Counted from the stretch's first letter, positions 23,030 to 31,649 are shown. The stretch is 40,782 nt of DNA from Pseudomonadota bacterium (GCA_023405815.1 JAEXXM010000037.1:1-40782), one strand, 5' to 3'. The notes: generated by a model from the sequence alone, not told the origin. Numbers and translations are program-made.

Positions 23030-23230
23030 ATGTTCAGGATCGCCGCGGTCGTATGGATCATGCTCGCGACGACGCTTGCAGGCATAGCGTTGCTGGTTAT
23101 CGTCTCGGTGCCCACGCTGAATGCCGACGCGCAGGCGCTCATCCCAATTGCGTGCGGTGCGGCCATCGTGGTCGCCATGCCGCTCTCTTATCTCCTCGCG
23201 CGCCGTATCTCGTTCGCGACCGCACGCTGA
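23030..23230 (+). CDS. Unrecognised 66-aa membrane protein
   Basis: Two hydrophobic segments (about 4-27 and 36-58) flank a short loop with NADAQAL; the C-terminus is basic (LLARRISFATAR). I do not recognise a family. The ATG at 23030 has AAGGAG 6 bases upstream, which argues for real translation, and a near-perfect Crp/Fnr-type operator stands 64 bases upstream. The longer frame from 22937 would start inside that operator and is rejected. It is divergent from the MMCGC secreted protein, suggesting a shared regulon. Confidence 0.75.
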   Translation: MFRIAAVVWIMLATTLAGIALLVIVSVPTLNADAQALIPIACGAAIVVAMPLSYLLARRISFATAR

Positions 23231-23274
23231 ACGTCTCACCGGTCGGCCCGGCGCCGAGGGACGTCCGGGGGGCA

Positions 23275-23306
23275 GCGCGCCGGTGCACCAAAGTGCGCCG
23301 GCGCGC
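23275..23306. terminator. Strong GC-rich hairpin after the small membrane protein gene
   Basis: A 14-bp stem (23275-23288 with 23293-23306, one G-T pair) around a CAAA loop, 44 bases after the stop at 23230. No T-run follows, so it may be a factor-assisted terminator or an mRNA-stabilising element. Confidence 0.45.
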
Positions 23307-23441
23307 GCGTACGCACGTCTCTGCCGCTTCCTGGGGCGCCCAGCGCATCTCATCGCTCCCATTTAGAGCGCGCGCTAACGATTGATTGACACTGATTCCG
23401 CTTTTCGCGCGGAGATTGAAACGCATTAGTCCGCTTTTCCG

Positions 23442-23482
23442 AAAATTCGAACTAAAGCCAAGCAAGACAAAGTTCGAATTTT
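23442..23482. promoter_or_regulatory. Perfect 12-bp inverted repeat in the leader of the glycosyltransferase operon
   Basis: AAAATTCGAACT (23442-23453) is the exact reverse complement of AGTTCGAATTTT (23471-23482), with 17 bases between. The arms are AT-rich in a GC-rich genome. It ends 7 bases before the TTG at 23490. Possibilities are a regulator-binding site or an RNA stem-loop controlling the operon; read rightward, the end (TTTT) also resembles a weak intrinsic terminator. Confidence 0.6.
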
Positions 23483-23489
23483 AGAGAAG

Positions 23490-24863
23490 TTGCTCCGAAC
23501 GCGAGCAACCGCCCTGGAGAAGCGTCAAAAAGTGCTCGAGTTCCTGATCATCCTGCTGTTCGCCGTGAGCGTGCTGATCAGCGTGTCGTCGATCGACGAT
23601 GCGTTCATCGATCTCATCGCTCTCGGCATCGTGCGCCGGCGCGTGCCGCAGCTCGACGACGGCGAGCAGCGCGTTCCGCCTACCGCCGTCTTCGTCGCCA
23701 ACTGGCACGAGGAAGATGTCCTCGGCAAAATGGTCGAGGGCAATCTCGCGCGCATCCAGCTCCCTCAGGTCTCGCTCTATCTCGGCGTCTATCCGAACGA
23801 CACAGGCACGCTGCGCGTTGCGCAGGAGCTCGCGGCCAAGCACCCGAGCCGCGTGAAGGTCATCGTCAACCGTCTGCCCGGCCCGACTTCCAAGGGGCAG
23901 ATGCTGAACGAGATGTTCGCGCAGGTGTTCAGCGCCGAAGACGCGCCTGAGCTCGTCGTCCTGCACGACAGCGAGGACGTGATCGATGCGCGCTCGTTCC
24001 CGGTCTATGCCGCGTACGCGCAGGAGAACGACTTCATCCAGGCACCGGTCTTCTCGCTGAACCGCGGCAAGGGCGCCATCGTTGCATCGACGTATATGGA
24101 CGAGTTCGCCGAACGGCATACGCGGGAGATGATCGTGCGCGATGCCGTCGGTGCCGCCATCCCGTCGGCGGGCGTCGGCACCTGCATGACGAAGCGGCTC
24201 GTCCGGCATTTCCTCGCGACGCGCGGACAGGTGCTGATGTCCGGCACCGTGACCGAGGACTACATCCTCGGCATCGAAGCCAAGCGCTCGGGCTTCAAGT
24301 CAGCGTTCGCGGCGATCTCGCGCAGCGCCGACGACGGCCTCGATTTCGTCGCCACGCGCGAGTTTTTCCCCAAGACGCTCGAAGCCTCGATCAAGCAGAA
24401 GACCCGCTGGGTCTACGGCATCAACTTCGAGGCCTTCTGCAAGCTCGGCTGGGACGGCGATCCGTGGGATTTCTACTTCTTCCTGCGCGACCGTAAAGGG
24501 ATGATCACAAGCTTCCTGCCGCCGGTCTCCGCCGTCCTGCTGGCATTCATGCTGCTCGGCTACGTCGAGCTCGCCGACTTCCCGGAGCCGATGGGCGACG
24601 TCGTCCTGGTGTCGATGTGGATCAACCTCTTCGCGCTCATCACCCGCTACGTCGTGCGCGTGATCTCGGGCTACGAGGTCTACGGCAAGTACGACTGGAT
24701 CGGCATCGCCCTGCGCTGGCCGGCCGCGCTCTACATCAACATGGCCGCGGTCTACCGGGCCTGGAAAACCTTCCTCGGGGAGTCGGAGCTGGCGACCAGA
24801 CCCATCGTCTGGTCGAAGACCGTGCACGACATCCCCGACGATTTTGTCTCCGCAAATCGCTGA
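23490..24863 (+). CDS. NfrB-like family 2 glycosyltransferase, inner-membrane
   Basis: A 457-aa GT2 protein resembling the catalytic part of NfrB (phage N4 adsorption protein B). An N-terminal membrane helix (about 16-35) is followed by a cytoplasmic GT domain: nucleotide-sugar motif H159-D-S-E-D163, SAGVGTCMTKR at 226-236, T255-E-D257 as catalytic acid site and Q303-K-T-R-W307. RDRKG and three more helices follow. E. coli NfrB is longer and carries a C-terminal MshEN-type domain that is missing here. TTG 23490 opens the frame; a GTG at 23532 with GGAGA 11 bases upstream is about as likely. wecB follows after 22 bases, suggesting a ManNAc-derived substrate. Confidence 0.85.
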   Translation: MLRTRATALEKRQKVLEFLIILLFAVSVLISVSSIDDAFIDLIALGIVRRRVPQLDDGEQRVPPTAVFVANWHEEDVLGKMVEGNLARIQLPQVSLYLGVYPNDTGTLRVAQELAAKHPSRVKVIVNRLPGPTSKGQMLNEMFAQVFSAEDAPELVVLHDSEDVIDARSFPVYAAYAQENDFIQAPVFSLNRGKGAIVASTYMDEFAERHTREMIVRDAVGAAIPSAGVGTCMTKRLVRHFLATRGQVLMSGTVTEDYILGIEAKRSGFKSAFAAISRSADDGLDFVATREFFPKTLEASIKQKTRWVYGINFEAFCKLGWDGDPWDFYFFLRDRKGMITSFLPPVSAVLLAFMLLGYVELADFPEPMGDVVLVSMWINLFALITRYVVRVISGYEVYGKYDWIGIALRWPAALYINMAAVYRAWKTFLGESELATRPIVWSKTVHDIPDDFVSANR

Positions 24864-24885
24864 CCCGATGAAAGTGAAGAGTAGA

Positions 24886-26013
24886 ATGCGCGTCCTCGTC
24901 GCCTTCGGCACCCGCCCCGAGATCATCAAGCTCGGCCCCGTCTGCAAAGCTCTGCAGGATGCGGGCGCCGAGCTCGACGTGTTCTGGTCGGGTCAGCACA
25001 TCGAGCTCGCGGCGGGGCTGCTCGACTTCTTCGGCATCAGCGTCACGCACAACGGCTCGCAGATCGTCGAGGAGCAGGGCCTCGCCGGAAAGTTTGGGCG
25101 CATGACCGAGCAGGTGGAGAAGATCCTGCGCGCCAAGGCCTACGACTGGATCATCGTCCAGGGAGACACGGCGACGGCTGCTGCGGCAGCCGCCGCGGGC
25201 TTCATGGGCCGCGTTCCGGTGGCGCACGTCGAAGCCGGCCTGCGCACCGGCGACTTGCTCTCGCCCTTCCCGGAGGAGTTCAACCGCCGCCTCATCGGGC
25301 AGGCTTCGAGCCTGCATTTTCCGCCGACGCAGCAGGCGCGCACAAATCTGCTGCGTGAAGGCGTGCCCGCGCGCGACATCGTCATGGCCGGAAACACGGT
25401 CGTCGACGCGCTGCTGTATGCGCGCGCCAAGATCGGCAAGGACTATCAGCCGCTCGACGCCGACGTTGCCGCCCTGCCCGCGGACAAGAAGCTGGTACTC
25501 GCCACGATGCATCGGCGCGAGAACATCGGCGCCCCGATGCACAACGTCCTGCGCGCGCTGCGCAAGCTCGCCAGCGACGGCGACAAGATCATCGCGCTGC
25601 CGGTGCATCTCAATCCGCAGGTCCGCAGCGACGTGCTCAACTATCTCGGTGACGCCCCCAACGTGCGGCTGCTGGCTCCACTCCAGTACCCGGACTTCGT
25701 CTACCTGCTCGACCGGGCGTGGACCGTCGTCACCGACTCGGGCGGCGTGCAGGAGGAGGCACCGACATTCGGGCTGCAGATTCTCATCACGCGCGAGAGC
25801 ACCGAGCGGCCGGAGGTGGTCAGTGCTGGCTTCGGGCAGCTCGTCGGCTCAAATTATGACGCCATCGTCGCGGGCGTCCGCAACCTCACCAGCGGCAGCG
25901 AGCGAAAGCTGCTCAAGGCCCCTAACCCATTCGGGCGCGGCGATGCCGCGGAACGGATCGCTGCCCGCATCATGAACAAGACACCGGCTCGCCGCCAAGC
26001 GGCCGCCGCCTAA
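24886..26013 (+). CDS. wecB: UDP-N-acetylglucosamine 2-epimerase (non-hydrolysing)
   Basis: Interconverts UDP-GlcNAc and UDP-ManNAc in the cytoplasm. All family motifs are present in order: FGTRPEIIKL, VQGDTATAA, HVEAGLRTGD, PEEFNRRLIGQ, GNTVVDAL, TMHRRENIG, TDSGGVQEEAP and STERPEVV. The ATG at 24886 (MRVLVAFGTRPE) aligns with the start of other WecB proteins and gives 375 aa, essentially the E. coli length; ATG 24868 would add six residues. It lies between a glycosyltransferase and a HlyD-like protein with gaps of 22 and 15 bases, so it probably supplies the glycosyltransferase. Confidence 0.95.
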   Translation: MRVLVAFGTRPEIIKLGPVCKALQDAGAELDVFWSGQHIELAAGLLDFFGISVTHNGSQIVEEQGLAGKFGRMTEQVEKILRAKAYDWIIVQGDTATAAAAAAAGFMGRVPVAHVEAGLRTGDLLSPFPEEFNRRLIGQASSLHFPPTQQARTNLLREGVPARDIVMAGNTVVDALLYARAKIGKDYQPLDADVAALPADKKLVLATMHRRENIGAPMHNVLRALRKLASDGDKIIALPVHLNPQVRSDVLNYLGDAPNVRLLAPLQYPDFVYLLDRAWTVVTDSGGVQEEAPTFGLQILITRESTERPEVVSAGFGQLVGSNYDAIVAGVRNLTSGSERKLLKAPNPFGRGDAAERIAARIMNKTPARRQAAAA

Positions 26014-26028
26014 CGGACGAGAACAATT

Positions 26029-27336
26029 ATGAGCAATCAACTGCAGGCAAGTCAGGTGAAGTGGAAGCGGCTGCGCAAGCTGGTGCTGACGACGATGCTG
26101 GTCGGCAGCGCCGGCGCCCTGTCGATCTATGCGCTCGGCGGCGGCAGCCTCATGCTCGATGCCGACGGCATGGTGACGCGGCGCACGGTTGCGGTGGCAT
26201 CGCCTTGGCCGGACGCGCGCATCCGCGAGATCGACGTGCGCCCTGGCGACTGGGTGGAAGCCGGGCAGAGGATCGCGGTCGTCGATTCGGCCGCCATGTC
26301 GCGCTCGCTCGCCGAGCTTGCCGCCGAGCAGGCGCGTGTCACGGGACGCATCGCGCAGCTCGAAGCACGGCGCGAGGTGGTGAAGGCGCTGCTGCCGATG
26401 GCCAGCGTCGCAGCCGAAGAGACTGATGCATTCCTCTCGACGCTGCAGAAGGCGAACGAGAACGGCATGGTTGTCGCCCGCTCGCTGCAGCAGATGTCGG
26501 CCGCCAAGGTGCAGGCGATGGACAAGCTTCTGTCCCTCAAGGCGGAGCAAGCGGCGCTCGAGACCGAGATCAACTCCAACCAGACGGCGCTGCAGCAGGT
26601 TTCCGGCGCCTACGGTGACCTCAAGCGGACCTACGGCAGCGGCGTGCTGACGGCCCCGGCGAGCGGCTACGTCGGTAGCCACGTCGCAATGGTCGGCGAA
26701 GTGCTGAGTGCAGGAACGACTCCGGTCGCCAACATCTACACCGGCCCGAGCTACGTGCTCGCCTACGTTCCGGAGAACTACCTGTTCGATGTCGACGAGG
26801 GTCAGCAGGTCTCGATCAAGGGCCGCGGGCGCACGACGATCGGGCACATCGAGAAGGTGCTGCCCGTCACCGACGCGTTGCCGCCGGAGTTCCAGCTCCC
26901 CAATCGCGTGCGCGGCCGCGGCCAGCTCGTCCGTGTGCAGCTCTCGAACCCGGAGAGTTTCGCCGTCGCCGAGAAGATCCGGCTGACGAGCTGCTACATG
27001 GAAAAATGCCGCCTCGGCGTCTCGGAGATCATCGAGGCGGCGATCCCGGACGCGCTGCGCGGCGGAAAGCGCAATGTCGAGACGGCGAAGGCGCCGCAAT
27101 CGGCAGCGCCGGTAACAAGCAGCATCGCCCCGTCGGAGCTGCCCAAGGCGACGACGGAAACCTCCCTCGGGGGGCCGGAACCGACTGAAACTCCTCTGTC
27201 GAAGCTGGAGGATGCGCCGGGGCATTCGCATGCCCCCGTCACCGGCAGCCTCGAGCGGCCTGCCCTCATGGTGGTGCCGCCGATCACGGGAAGCGTGCAG
27301 GATTCTGCGCCAGCGAGAGCTGCGCCGCAGGGCTGA
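26029..27336 (+). CDS. HlyD-like membrane-fusion/periplasmic adaptor protein
   Basis: The 435-aa product has an N-terminal membrane anchor (about 18-38), a biotinyl-lipoyl-like half (IREIDVRPGDWVEAGQRIAV, about 66-85), a helical hairpin or coiled coil (about 88-205) and the second lipoyl half (LTAPASGYVGSHVAMVGEVL). A beta-barrel region follows with a Cys-x5-Cys (SCYMEKC). The last 100 residues are a Pro/Thr/Ser/Ala-rich tail of low complexity. This is the layout of HlyD/Alg44-type proteins that link inner-membrane synthases to export. No ABC ATPase or outer-membrane partner is nearby, so export of the glycan made by the preceding enzymes is inferred. Confidence 0.85.
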   Translation: MSNQLQASQVKWKRLRKLVLTTMLVGSAGALSIYALGGGSLMLDADGMVTRRTVAVASPWPDARIREIDVRPGDWVEAGQRIAVVDSAAMSRSLAELAAEQARVTGRIAQLEARREVVKALLPMASVAAEETDAFLSTLQKANENGMVVARSLQQMSAAKVQAMDKLLSLKAEQAALETEINSNQTALQQVSGAYGDLKRTYGSGVLTAPASGYVGSHVAMVGEVLSAGTTPVANIYTGPSYVLAYVPENYLFDVDEGQQVSIKGRGRTTIGHIEKVLPVTDALPPEFQLPNRVRGRGQLVRVQLSNPESFAVAEKIRLTSCYMEKCRLGVSEIIEAAIPDALRGGKRNVETAKAPQSAAPVTSSIAPSELPKATTETSLGGPEPTETPLSKLEDAPGHSHAPVTGSLERPALMVVPPITGSVQDSAPARAAPQG

Positions 27337-27354
27337 TAGCGACATCGGGATACG

Positions 27355-27390
27355 AAAAGAGGCGCCCAGATTCGGCGCCTCTTGTCGTTT
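27355..27390 (+). terminator. Intrinsic terminator between convergent operons
   Basis: AGAGGCGCC (27358-27366) pairs perfectly with GGCGCCTCT (27374-27382) around a 7-base loop, preceded by AAAA and followed by T-rich sequence (TGTCGTTT). It sits 18 bases after the HlyD-like stop and before the end of the opposing CoA-transferase, so it may act in both directions. Confidence 0.8.
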
Positions 27391-27413
27391 CTGCGTCGGA
27401 CTTGGGAGCGCGC

Positions 27414-29360
27414 CTACTCGGCTGCCGCCCGCGCTGCCTCCACTGCTGCGTGCGCCTCGTCGGCGCTCTCGAAGATGTGCGGTGCCAGCCCGCGGCGCGA
27501 CAGCGCCTCCTTCATCTTGAGGCGCATGAACGAGCTGGTCGAATAGCGTGCCGTCGTCTTGTAATAGTGCTTCATCATGTACTGGATCATCTCGGCGTAG
27601 TCGTCGTAGAGGTCCTCGGCGATGCGGCAGCCGTCGTGGTTGACGACAGCGTTGACGCGCCGGCCAGCCTTGACGCAAGCGTCGACCAGAACCTTCTGCA
27701 GATCGGCGACATCGCTCTTCTTGCGCACGCTCCAGCCCTCGAGATTGAGGAACAGGATGTTGCGGGCGGGATCGTACGAGCAGCGCTCCGACAGCTTTAG
27801 GTTGGTCAGCTCCTCCATGAGTTCCATCGGCTCGTCGCGGAAGATGCGCGCGTCCATCTGCACCGGCTTATGGATGATCGGCTTGAAATCCATGTGGGCG
27901 AGGATATCGCGATCGATGTCGATGCCGGGCGCGACCTCGATCAGCTCGAGGCCGCCTTGCGTGAGGTGGAACACGCAGCGCTCGGTCACGTAGAGGACCG
28001 GCTGCGACTTGGAGGCGGCATACTTGCCGCTGAAGGTGACCTGCTCGACCGCTTTCACGAACTTACGGGCGCGCCCCTCTTTGACGATGCGCAGCTTTCC
28101 GTCCTCGATCGCGATCTCGAGACCACCGGCGGTGAAGGTGCCGGCAAAGACGACCGCGCGCGAGTTCTGCGAGATGTCAATGAAGCCGCCGCAGCCGTTG
28201 AGCTTGCCGCCGAACTTCGAGGTGTTGACGTTGCCCTGCTCGTCGACCTCCGCCACGCCGAGGCAGGTCAGGTCGAGGCCGCCGCCGTGGTAGAAATCGA
28301 ACATCTGGTTCTGGTCGATGACGCTGTCGGCGTTGGCGGAGGAGCCGAAGCTCGAGCCCCCGGCCAGCACGCCGCCGATGGCGCCCGCCTCCGTCGTCAT
28401 GGTGAGGTAGGACGTCACCTGCTCCTCGGCCGCGACGGCGGCAACGCCGTCAGGGGCGCCGACGCCGAGATTGATGGCGCCGTTGAGCGGCAGCTCGAAG
28501 GCGGCGCGGCGGGCGATGATCTTGCGCTCGTCGAGCTCCATGCGCGGCATGTGCTCGACCGGCACGCGGATGGCGCCGGATAGTGCCGGGTTGTAGTGGA
28601 CACCGTAGTTCATGCGGTGCATCTCGGGCGGATCGGCGACGACGACGCAGTCGACGAGGATGCCGGGCACGCGCACGTCCTTCGGCTTCAGCGAGCCGTG
28701 CGCCACCACGCGCTCGACCTGGGCAATGACGATGCCGCCATTATTGTGGGCGGCCATCGCCTGCGCGAGGCAGTCGAGCGTCAGCGCCTCCTTCTCCATC
28801 GAGAGGTTGCCGGCGGGGTCGGCGCTGGTGGCGCGGATCAACGCCACGTTGATGGGGGTCGCCTTGTAGAACAGCCACTCCTCGCCATCGACCTCGACGC
28901 GCTTGACGATGTCCTCGGTCGTGACCTCGTTGACCTTGCCGCCGCCGAGGCGCGGGTCGACGTAAGTGTGGAGGCCGACCTTGGTGAAGAGACCGGGCTG
29001 ACCCGAGGCGCAGGAGCGGTAGAGCTTGGAGATCACACCCTGCGGAAGGTTGTAGCCCTGGATCTTGTTCTTTTGGGCAGCTTCCGCAACCTTCGGCATT
29101 CTGCCAAAGTTCGCCGCGATGACACGGGAGAGAAGACCCTCATGATGCAGGCGCCCGGTGCCCAGACCCTTACTGTCGCCGGCGCCGGCGCACATGATGA
29201 GCGTCAGGCCCTTCGGGGCCTGGGTCTCGACATACCGTTTCTCCAGCGCCGCGTGGAGCATCTCGGGGACGCAGCTTTGAACGAAGCCCGTGGTGCAAAC
29301 GACGTCGCCATCATTGATGAGAGCGATGGCCTGCTCGGCCGTGATGACCTTGTTCTTCAT
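27414..29360 (-). CDS. Acyl-CoA:acetate/3-ketoacid CoA-transferase (propionate CoA-transferase-like, YdiF type)
   Basis: Family I CoA-transferase, both halves in one chain. The N-terminal half has VVCTTGFVQSCVPE and AGAGDSKGLGTGRLHHEG. The catalytic glutamate is Glu324 in TTEAGAIGG, and GGGLDLTCLGVAEVD follows. At 648 aa it is about 120 residues longer than YdiF/Pct-type enzymes; the extra C-terminal part (about 520-648, with LEGWSVRKKSDVADLQ) forms a separate domain I cannot name. It would move CoA between short-chain acyl-CoAs and free acids. The ATG at 29360 fits the family N-terminus, and the extension to 29474 is rejected. It is convergent with the glycan operon. Confidence 0.9.
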   Translation of the reverse strand: MKNKVITAEQAIALINDGDVVCTTGFVQSCVPEMLHAALEKRYVETQAPKGLTLIMCAGAGDSKGLGTGRLHHEGLLSRVIAANFGRMPKVAEAAQKNKIQGYNLPQGVISKLYRSCASGQPGLFTKVGLHTYVDPRLGGGKVNEVTTEDIVKRVEVDGEEWLFYKATPINVALIRATSADPAGNLSMEKEALTLDCLAQAMAAHNNGGIVIAQVERVVAHGSLKPKDVRVPGILVDCVVVADPPEMHRMNYGVHYNPALSGAIRVPVEHMPRMELDERKIIARRAAFELPLNGAINLGVGAPDGVAAVAAEEQVTSYLTMTTEAGAIGGVLAGGSSFGSSANADSVIDQNQMFDFYHGGGLDLTCLGVAEVDEQGNVNTSKFGGKLNGCGGFIDISQNSRAVVFAGTFTAGGLEIAIEDGKLRIVKEGRARKFVKAVEQVTFSGKYAASKSQPVLYVTERCVFHLTQGGLELIEVAPGIDIDRDILAHMDFKPIIHKPVQMDARIFRDEPMELMEELTNLKLSERCSYDPARNILFLNLEGWSVRKKSDVADLQKVLVDACVKAGRRVNAVVNHDGCRIAEDLYDDYAEMIQYMMKHYYKTTARYSTSSFMRLKMKEALSRRGLAPHIFESADEAHAAVEAARAAAE

Positions 29361-29828
29361 TGTTGAAGTTGTTTCCCCTCGGCGGTCCTTTCCGGGCGTG
29401 CGGGCAACAGGCGGACAGCGCACATCCTTTAAGGATCTCGTTATTTGAACCGCTGAGCGTAGACGCAGCGGCATTGGGCTGCAACGCTTCGAGATTGCTG
29501 CAACGCACCAATGCGTTGCGCCCGAAGCCGGTCATTGCATAGCAGCCGATCGGGACTTGCGCCCTACCCCACAGGCCAAGAGAAGCCCACCCTCATCGCG
29601 TGAAAAGCCACGATGGACATGCGACCGATGCGACGCGGCCTGTCCGTCTGCGCGGCAGGCCAGGCGCAGTCTCGTTCCGGCTCACCCGCCCTGCCGATGA
29701 AGAGGAGGTCCGCACTTGGTCTGGCGGCTGCAATGGCGCGTCGGTGAAGGGGACATTAGGCGCAGCGACGCAGTCGCGCAGGATAAGCCGGTATAGGGCG
29801 GCTCCGGTGGAGCCGCCCTTTGCTGCGT
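29361..29828. other. 468-base intergenic region between CoA-transferase and permease genes
   Basis: No gene is supported; a plus-strand frame from 29600 and the antisense of the permease have no recognisable product. It holds two GCTGCAACGC direct repeats (29478-29487, 29497-29506), an 8-bp palindrome (GCAACGCA/TGCGTTGC, 29500-29519) and a hairpin at 29795-29819. The part next to 29360 should carry the CoA-transferase promoter. Confidence 0.5.
29795..29821. terminator. Perfect 11-bp hairpin at the end of the permease gene
   Basis: AGGGCGGCTCC (29795-29805) pairs with GGAGCCGCCCT (29809-29819) around a 3-base loop, 9 bases beyond the permease stop. The short T-run is on the plus-strand side, so it is only a partial intrinsic terminator for the minus-strand permease. 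Confidence 0.65.
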
Positions 29829-31583
29829 CTAGCTCGGCGGGAGCTGGAAGTAATAATCGGAGGCGATCACGACCGCGGCCGCCAAGAGCAGCGTCAGGTA
29901 CGGCAAGAAGCCCGCCTTTCGTGCTCCGAGGTCCTGGCTTCTCAGGTTGAGATCCTCGAGCATGTGATCGGGGAACTTGCCGCGATCCTGCACATAGTGC
30001 CGGAACAAGAATACCGGGATGATCAGCGCGGCGAATGCCAGCCCATACCAGAGCGCGTTGGGGTTGCCCCACACCTTGGCGCCGGCGCCCATGAGCACGA
30101 GGTTCGCGAAGCCGAGCAAGGCGTTGAAGGCGACGAGCCAGTTCGGTGCCTTGTAGGGACGCGGGATCTGCGGGCTGTCGATGCGGTGGATCCACGTCGC
30201 CTGCAGATTGAGGAAGATGAAGATCATGTAGCCGACGTTCGAGATCGACAGGATCAGGTAGTAGGCCGTCGCATCCGAAGCCGCGAACGTCAGCAGACCC
30301 AAGTTGAACACGAGATCGGTCCACATGGCGCGCGTCGGCGCGCCGTGCTCGTTGACGTGGCCGAGGTACTTCGGCAGCCAGCCGTCGACGCCGCCCTGGT
30401 AGAGGGTGCGCGATGAGCCTGCCATGGCCATCATGATGGCGAGGATGAGCGCGAGGATCATCATCATCTCGAGCAGATGGACGATGATCGGATTGCCGCC
30501 GCCCACCATGTCGCCCATCGCAGCGGCGACGCCGGTGCCGTCGACGATGCCGGGCTGCGTCATTCCCTCGAGGCCGAGATGACCCTGGAACGCCGTGGCG
30601 ACGAGCGCGTAGAGCACGACGCACAACAGACCGGCGGTGATGATTGCCTTTTTGGTGTCGGTCTTGGGATTGCGGAACTCGCGCGTGTAGCAGACCGCGG
30701 TCTCGAACGCGTATGTGGACCAGCCGGCGATGAACAGCGCGCCGAGGAAATAGGTCCAGCCGAAGTTGTTCCATTCGCCGTTGGGCGGGACGAGCGGCGT
30801 GAAGTTCTGATAGTCCACGCCGCCGTTGAAGAACGGTGCGACGCCGACGATGAGCATCGGAACGACGACCAAGAGGCCGATCCACATCTGGATGCGGGCG
30901 GTGCCGAGAATTCCGCGGTGCTGAATGGCAAAGGCGATCAGCATCAGGACGGCGCCGATGAAGAACGTCGCGCCGACCTCGATCTTGGCAACGCCAAGGA
31001 AGTTGAATTCCAAGAGCTTGAACGAGCGCAGCACGGGCGTCGCGCCCTCGGTGACGGCGGCGATGGCGATCTTGGCGGCTTCCTCGCCTGTCTTGCCGGC
31101 AATAGTGGCGGCATTGGCGGCGTCCTGCAGCCAGGCGACGACCTGCGGAGAATCCGGCGAGAACACCGGAATCGGCGCGACGGCGTTCAGGATGTAGCCC
31201 GCGGCGATGGCGCAGCCGAGCGAGAGCACCGGCGTCCAGGCGAACCAGTTGCACCACACCGACAGCGGCGCGATGATTTTCGAGTACCTGAGCCAGGCCG
31301 CCGCTCCGTAGACCGCGGCACCGCCCGACTTGTTCGAGAACAGACCGGCGATCTCGGCGTAGCTGTAGGCCTGGAAGTAGCCCATCACGACGGAGATGGT
31401 CCATACGAGGAAGGCGAGCTTGCCCGCCGTCGCGCCCATGCCACCGATCGAGATGAGCACCAGAGCCGGAACGCCGCTGGCGATCCAGAAGGCGCCCTTC
31501 CAATCGATGGTCCGGTGCAGGCCACCTGGCTCACTCTGCGCCGAGGCGCTCCCTATTACATTCTGATCGACTGCTAATGTCAT
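29829..31583 (-). CDS. APC-superfamily amino acid/amine permease
   Basis: A 584-aa inner-membrane transporter with about 12 helices. The first helix reads ALVLISIGGMGATAG, followed by SYAEIAGLFSNKSGGAAVYGAAAWLRY, the helix 2/3 region typical of APC permeases. A large periplasmic insert (about 140-190) is unusual. The ATG at 31583 has GGAGG 13 bases and GGGAAA 1-6 bases upstream; the extension to 31709 would be translated through operator repeats and is rejected. It is divergent from an XRE-cupin regulator and shares an operator region with it. The neighbouring flavoprotein and Rid gene suggest an amine or amino-acid substrate. Confidence 0.9.
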   Translation of the reverse strand: MTLAVDQNVIGSASAQSEPGGLHRTIDWKGAFWIASGVPALVLISIGGMGATAGKLAFLVWTISVVMGYFQAYSYAEIAGLFSNKSGGAAVYGAAAWLRYSKIIAPLSVWCNWFAWTPVLSLGCAIAAGYILNAVAPIPVFSPDSPQVVAWLQDAANAATIAGKTGEEAAKIAIAAVTEGATPVLRSFKLLEFNFLGVAKIEVGATFFIGAVLMLIAFAIQHRGILGTARIQMWIGLLVVVPMLIVGVAPFFNGGVDYQNFTPLVPPNGEWNNFGWTYFLGALFIAGWSTYAFETAVCYTREFRNPKTDTKKAIITAGLLCVVLYALVATAFQGHLGLEGMTQPGIVDGTGVAAAMGDMVGGGNPIIVHLLEMMMILALILAIMMAMAGSSRTLYQGGVDGWLPKYLGHVNEHGAPTRAMWTDLVFNLGLLTFAASDATAYYLILSISNVGYMIFIFLNLQATWIHRIDSPQIPRPYKAPNWLVAFNALLGFANLVLMGAGAKVWGNPNALWYGLAFAALIIPVFLFRHYVQDRGKFPDHMLEDLNLRSQDLGARKAGFLPYLTLLLAAAVVIASDYYFQLPPS

Positions 31584-31649
31584 TTTCCCGTTTCCTCCCG
31601 TTGGGCGCTTATGCGCGCCCCTGGTCACGGTAGACATCATTTCCCCGAG

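Noticed and set aside
29593..31503. Minus-strand open frame of 636 codons in another frame of the permease
   Set aside because: Shadow frame of the APC permease with Arg/His-rich composition and no domain.
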